A stretch of 64,000 nucleotides of DNA from Reyranella aquatilis (GTDB lineage: Bacteria > Pseudomonadota > Alphaproteobacteria > Reyranellales > Reyranellaceae). Under the pieces are notes generated by a model. That model was not told where the DNA came from. It saw nothing but the letters and a program-made list of their open reading frames with translations, and made no database searches. The stretch lies in assembly GCF_020880995.1 (NCBI RefSeq), contig NZ_JAJISD010000019.1, forward strand, positions 1 through 64,000, given 5' to 3'. How positions within the stretch are numbered: the stretch's first letter is position 1; the number at the start of each line of letters is the position of its first letter. The position numbers were made by a program, and so were the translations under genes. Below are positions 61,082-64,000 of the stretch, piece by piece.

Positions 61082-64000
61082 TCAGGGGCTGTCGCTGCCG
61101 GAATTCTTGGCCTTGTCCCGCGTCAGCAGCCGAAAGAACAGCGGCACGAACAGGATGGCGACGGCGGTCGCTGCAATCATGCCGCCGATGACGCCCGTAC
61201 CGATCGAGTGGCGGCTGGCGGAGCCGGCACCGCTGCTGATGGCCAGCGGCATCACGCCCAGGATGAAGGCCAGCGAGGTCATGATGATGGGCCGGAAGCG
61301 CAGCCTCGCTGCCTCCATGGCGGCCTCGTAGACCGGCAGCCCCTGTCGATGGCGCTGCGAGGCGAATTCGACAATCAGGATGGCGTTCTTCGCGGCAAGA
61401 CCGATCAGCGTCACCAGCCCGATCTGGAAATAGACGTCGTTCTCGAGGCCACGCAACCAGATGGCGACCAGGGCGCCCAGGACGGCGAACGGCACCGCGG
61501 TGAGCACGGCGAGCGGCAGCGACCAGCGCTCGTACTGCGCCGCCAGGATGAGAAACACCATGACGAGGCCGAAGACGAAGCCCAGCGACCCCGTGCCCGC
61601 CGTCGCCAACTCCTGGTAAGCCGCTCCGGTCCAGCCGATGCTGTAGTCGTTGGAGAGTGTCGTGGCCACGACCTGCTGCATAGCCGTGATAGCCTGCCCC
61701 GACGAATAGCCCGACGCCGGGCTGCCGATGACTTTGGCGGCCGGGAAGATGTTGAACCGATCGACCGTGTCGGGACCGAGGATGCGGGTGAAGGTCACCA
61801 GCTCGTTGAGCGGAACCATGGCACCGCCCTCGGCGCGCACGAAGACATGGCGCAGGTCGTCAGGCTTCTCTCGGAATTCCGCCTCGGACGAGAGGCTGAC
61901 TCGGTAGGTGCGGCCGAACAGCGAGAAGTCATTGACGTAGAGGCTGCCGAACGAACTCTGCATCGTCTCGAAGATGGTGTTGATCGGGATGCCCAGCGCC
62001 CTCGCCTTCTCGCGATCGACATCGGTGCGATACTGCGGCACCGCGGTCGTGAAGGTGGTGGACACGCCCCGCAGCTCGGGCCGCTGGTTGGCCGCGGCCA
62101 CGACCTTGTTCACCGCTTCCGACAGCCCGCTCAGCGGCCCGCCGGACCGATCCTGCAGGAACATCTCGAAACCGCCGGTGACGCTGATGCCCTGGATCGG
62201 CGGCGGATTGAAGCCGATCACCACGCCGTCGCGGAAGTTGGCGTTGATGGCGCCGATCGCCGGCGCCACGTTGCGCGCATCCTGGGCCGGGTCCTTGCGC
62301 TGCGACCAGTCCTTCAGCGTCACGAACGAGATGCCGGAATTGGATTTCAGCGCCCGCGACAGGAGATCGAAGCCCGAGAAAGTGACGACGTTGGCGACCG
62401 CCGGGTTCTTGCGCAGCGCCTCGGTGGCCTTGGCCGTCACCTCGCGCGTGCGCGCGATCGCAGCGGCCGGCGGCAGCACCGTCACGACGAAGACATAGCC
62501 CTGGTCCTCGGCCGGCACGAGACTCCCGGGGATGCGCTGGAACAGGACGAAGACAAGCCCCAGCACGATGACGAAGCCCGCGACGCCGACCGCCGTACGC
62601 TTCAGCAGGAAGCTCACGCCGCCGGTGTAGCGCTCCGTCAACCAGCCGAAACCGCGATTGAAATAGCGGAAGAAGGCCCTGGGTTCGCCGTGCACCGGCT
62701 TCAGGATCAGCGCCGCGAGCGCCGGCGTCAGTGTCAGCGCCACGATTCCCGAGATCACCACCGAAACCGCGATGGTGACGGCGAACTGGCGATAGAGTTC
62801 GCCTGCCAGGCCGCCCAGGAATGACACCGGGATGAACACCGCGCAGAGGACCAGCACGATCGCGACCACCGGTCCCGTGACCTCCTGCATGGCCTGCAGT
62901 GCCGCCTCGCGCGGCGACTTGCCTTGCGTCGACATGATGCGCTCGACGTTCTCCAGCACCACGATGGCGTCGTCGACCACGATGCCGATCGCCAGCACCA
63001 GGCCGAACAGCGTCAGCAGGTTGATCGAGAAGCCCAGCAGGTACATGCCCGCGAAAGTCCCGATGATCGACACCGGGATGGCCAGGACCGGGATGAGCAT
63101 CGCCCGGACGTTCTGCAGGAACAGGAAGACCACCAGAACCACGAGCAGGATCGCCTCGACGAAGGTGATGGCGACTTCCTGGATGGAGACCTCGACAAAG
63201 CGCGTGGTGTCGAAGGGAATGTCGTAGCGCAGGCCCACCGGGAAGCGCTTCGAGATGCGCTCCATCGTCTCCTTGACCGAGGCTGCGACCTGCAGCGCGT
63301 TGGCGCCGGGCTGCAGGTAGACGGCAATGGGGACGGCCGGCGAGCCGTTGAAAGTGCCGGAAAAGCCATAGAGAAGCGCACCCAGCTCGACGCGGGCGAC
63401 GTCCTTCAGCCTGAGTGCGCCACCATTCTCCTCCGACCGGATGATGATTTCTTCGAACTGCGTGCGGTCGACCAGCCTGGGTGGAGTCGTCACCGAATAG
63501 GTGAAGACCTGAGGCCTGTTCATCGGCTCCTCGCCGAAACGGCCGGCGGCGAACTGGGCGTTCTGTTCGCGCACGACGGCGGCAATGTCGGCGGGGGTGA
63601 GATTGTACTGGGCGACCTTATCGGGCCGGAGCCAGATGCGCATCGAGTAGTCCGAGGCGCCGAACAGCGACGCATCGCCGACGCCCGGCAGGCGCCGGAT
63701 TTCATCCAGCACGTTCACCAACGCGTAGTTGCTGATGTAGATCGTGTCGTAGCGGCCCTCCGGCGAGGACATGGTCAGGACCTGCAGGATCGACGTCGAG
63801 CGCTTCTGCACGACCAGGCCCTGGCGGCTGACTTCTCCCGGCAGCAACGGCAAGGCGCGCTGCACGCGGTTGTTGACGTTGATGGCGTTCTGGTCGGGAT
63901 TGGTGCCGATCTCGAAGGTCACCGTGAGGTTCATCGTGCCGGAGCCGGTCGAGGTCGACTGCATGTAGATCATGCGCTCGACGCCGTTGATCTGCTGCTC
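61082..64000 (-). CDS. RND-family efflux pump permease (AcrB/MexB type), 5' end beyond window
   Basis: At least 972 residues of an inner-membrane HAE1 proton antiporter trimer subunit. The visible sequence begins in the first periplasmic domain (EQQINGVERMIYMQSTSTGSGTMNLTVTFE) and includes the transmembrane proton-relay helix LFGLVLAIGIVVDDAIVVLENVERIM with the usual two Asp, and the C-terminal GLAAKNAILIVEFA and MTSLAFILGVMPLAISSGAGSASRHSIGTGVIGGM. About 65 N-terminal residues lie outside the window. It exports hydrophobic compounds with an adaptor and outer-membrane channel encoded elsewhere, and may be chromosomal DNA flanking the island or a second tolerance pump. Confidence 0.92.
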   Translation of the reverse strand, partial: EQQINGVERMIYMQSTSTGSGTMNLTVTFEIGTNPDQNAINVNNRVQRALPLLPGEVSRQGLVVQKRSTSILQVLTMSSPEGRYDTIYISNYALVNVLDEIRRLPGVGDASLFGASDYSMRIWLRPDKVAQYNLTPADIAAVVREQNAQFAAGRFGEEPMNRPQVFTYSVTTPPRLVDRTQFEEIIIRSEENGGALRLKDVARVELGALLYGFSGTFNGSPAVPIAVYLQPGANALQVAASVKETMERISKRFPVGLRYDIPFDTTRFVEVSIQEVAITFVEAILLVVLVVFLFLQNVRAMLIPVLAIPVSIIGTFAGMYLLGFSINLLTLFGLVLAIGIVVDDAIVVLENVERIMSTQGKSPREAALQAMQEVTGPVVAIVLVLCAVFIPVSFLGGLAGELYRQFAVTIAVSVVISGIVALTLTPALAALILKPVHGEPRAFFRYFNRGFGWLTERYTGGVSFLLKRTAVGVAGFVIVLGLVFVLFQRIPGSLVPAEDQGYVFVVTVLPPAAAIARTREVTAKATEALRKNPAVANVVTFSGFDLLSRALKSNSGISFVTLKDWSQRKDPAQDARNVAPAIGAINANFRDGVVIGFNPPPIQGISVTGGFEMFLQDRSGGPLSGLSEAVNKVVAAANQRPELRGVSTTFTTAVPQYRTDVDREKARALGIPINTIFETMQSSFGSLYVNDFSLFGRTYRVSLSSEAEFREKPDDLRHVFVRAEGGAMVPLNELVTFTRILGPDTVDRFNIFPAAKVIGSPASGYSSGQAITAMQQVVATTLSNDYSIGWTGAAYQELATAGTGSLGFVFGLVMVFLILAAQYERWSLPLAVLTAVPFAVLGALVAIWLRGLENDVYFQIGLVTLIGLAAKNAILIVEFASQRHRQGLPVYEAAMEAARLRFRPIIMTSLAFILGVMPLAISSGAGSASRHSIGTGVIGGMIAATAVAILFVPLFFRLLTRDKAKNSGSDSP

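Noticed and set aside
61208..62824. 538-codon open frame on the plus strand opposite the RND pump gene
   Set aside because: Extremely rich in Arg, His, Asp and Glu with no motifs; antisense shadow of the AcrB-type gene.
1..64000. tRNA or rRNA genes, including a tRNA attachment site for the island
   Set aside because: I saw no tRNA-like cloverleaf or conserved rRNA segment; a program such as tRNAscan would be needed to exclude a partial tRNA end.

Overview
The window looks like high-GC alphaproteobacterial accessory DNA (Hyphomicrobiales or Rhodospirillales type; genus not determinable from sequence alone). The left 6 kb is a plasmid/ICE backbone typical of that class: an excisionase-like HTH protein, a RepA-type initiator followed by three iteron-like repeats, a DUF2840 protein, a TraF-type peptidase, a lytic transglycosylase and a DUF3363-type relaxase. 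No coupling protein or mating-pair genes follow, because the module ends in a pile of insertion sequences (5.8-9.2 kb): an IS21 tail, an IS5-like tail, a frameshifted IS630, a second internally deleted IS630 and a complete IS5 with a TAA duplication. A small plasmid RepB-like remnant near 60.8 kb suggests that the right side also has plasmid ancestry.

Right of the IS pile are an EmrAB-type efflux operon with its own MarR gene and a second, divergent MarR gene. From 13.3 to 60.6 kb almost everything is catabolic. Block A (13.3-19.5 kb, minus) carries a DUF35/thiolase-like pair, an esterase, a Baeyer-Villiger monooxygenase, an SDR and an LLM flavin monooxygenase. Block B (19.8-28.7 kb, plus) carries a D-aminoacylase-type amidohydrolase and a complete branched-chain-type ABC importer with an acyl-CoA synthetase embedded in it. 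A TetR gene, a truncated LLM gene, an acyl-CoA dehydrogenase, an alcohol dehydrogenase, a hydrolase, a carboxymuconolactone-decarboxylase-like gene and a P450/ferredoxin pair follow (28.8-36.2 kb).

Block C (36.8-49.5 kb, plus) starts with genes closely resembling the cyclohexanecarboxylate pathway (BadH, BadI, AliB and a BadK candidate). It continues with a lone Rieske oxygenase, two COG2159 amidohydrolases, an LLM monooxygenase, an enoyl-CoA-reductase-like SDR, a second thiolase-like/DUF35 pair, an alcohol dehydrogenase and a thioesterase. Block D (49.5-60.6 kb) has a MaoC protein, a PaaK-like ligase, SDRs, two acyl-CoA dehydrogenases, an NtaA/DszA-type monooxygenase, a second Baeyer-Villiger monooxygenase, a truncated copy of such an enzyme and a wrecked AliA-type CoA ligase. 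The window ends inside an RND efflux pump gene.

Inferred function: uptake of a hydrophobic or carboxylated alicyclic compound, oxygenation, Baeyer-Villiger ring or chain opening plus ester hydrolysis, CoA activation, beta-oxidation, BadI-type hydrolytic ring cleavage, and retro-aldol C-C cleavage by two Ltp2-like/DUF35 pairs. The substrate cannot be read from the sequence. Base composition changes between blocks (for example about 15-21.5 kb is lower in GC than the ABC operon), so the island looks assembled from several sources.
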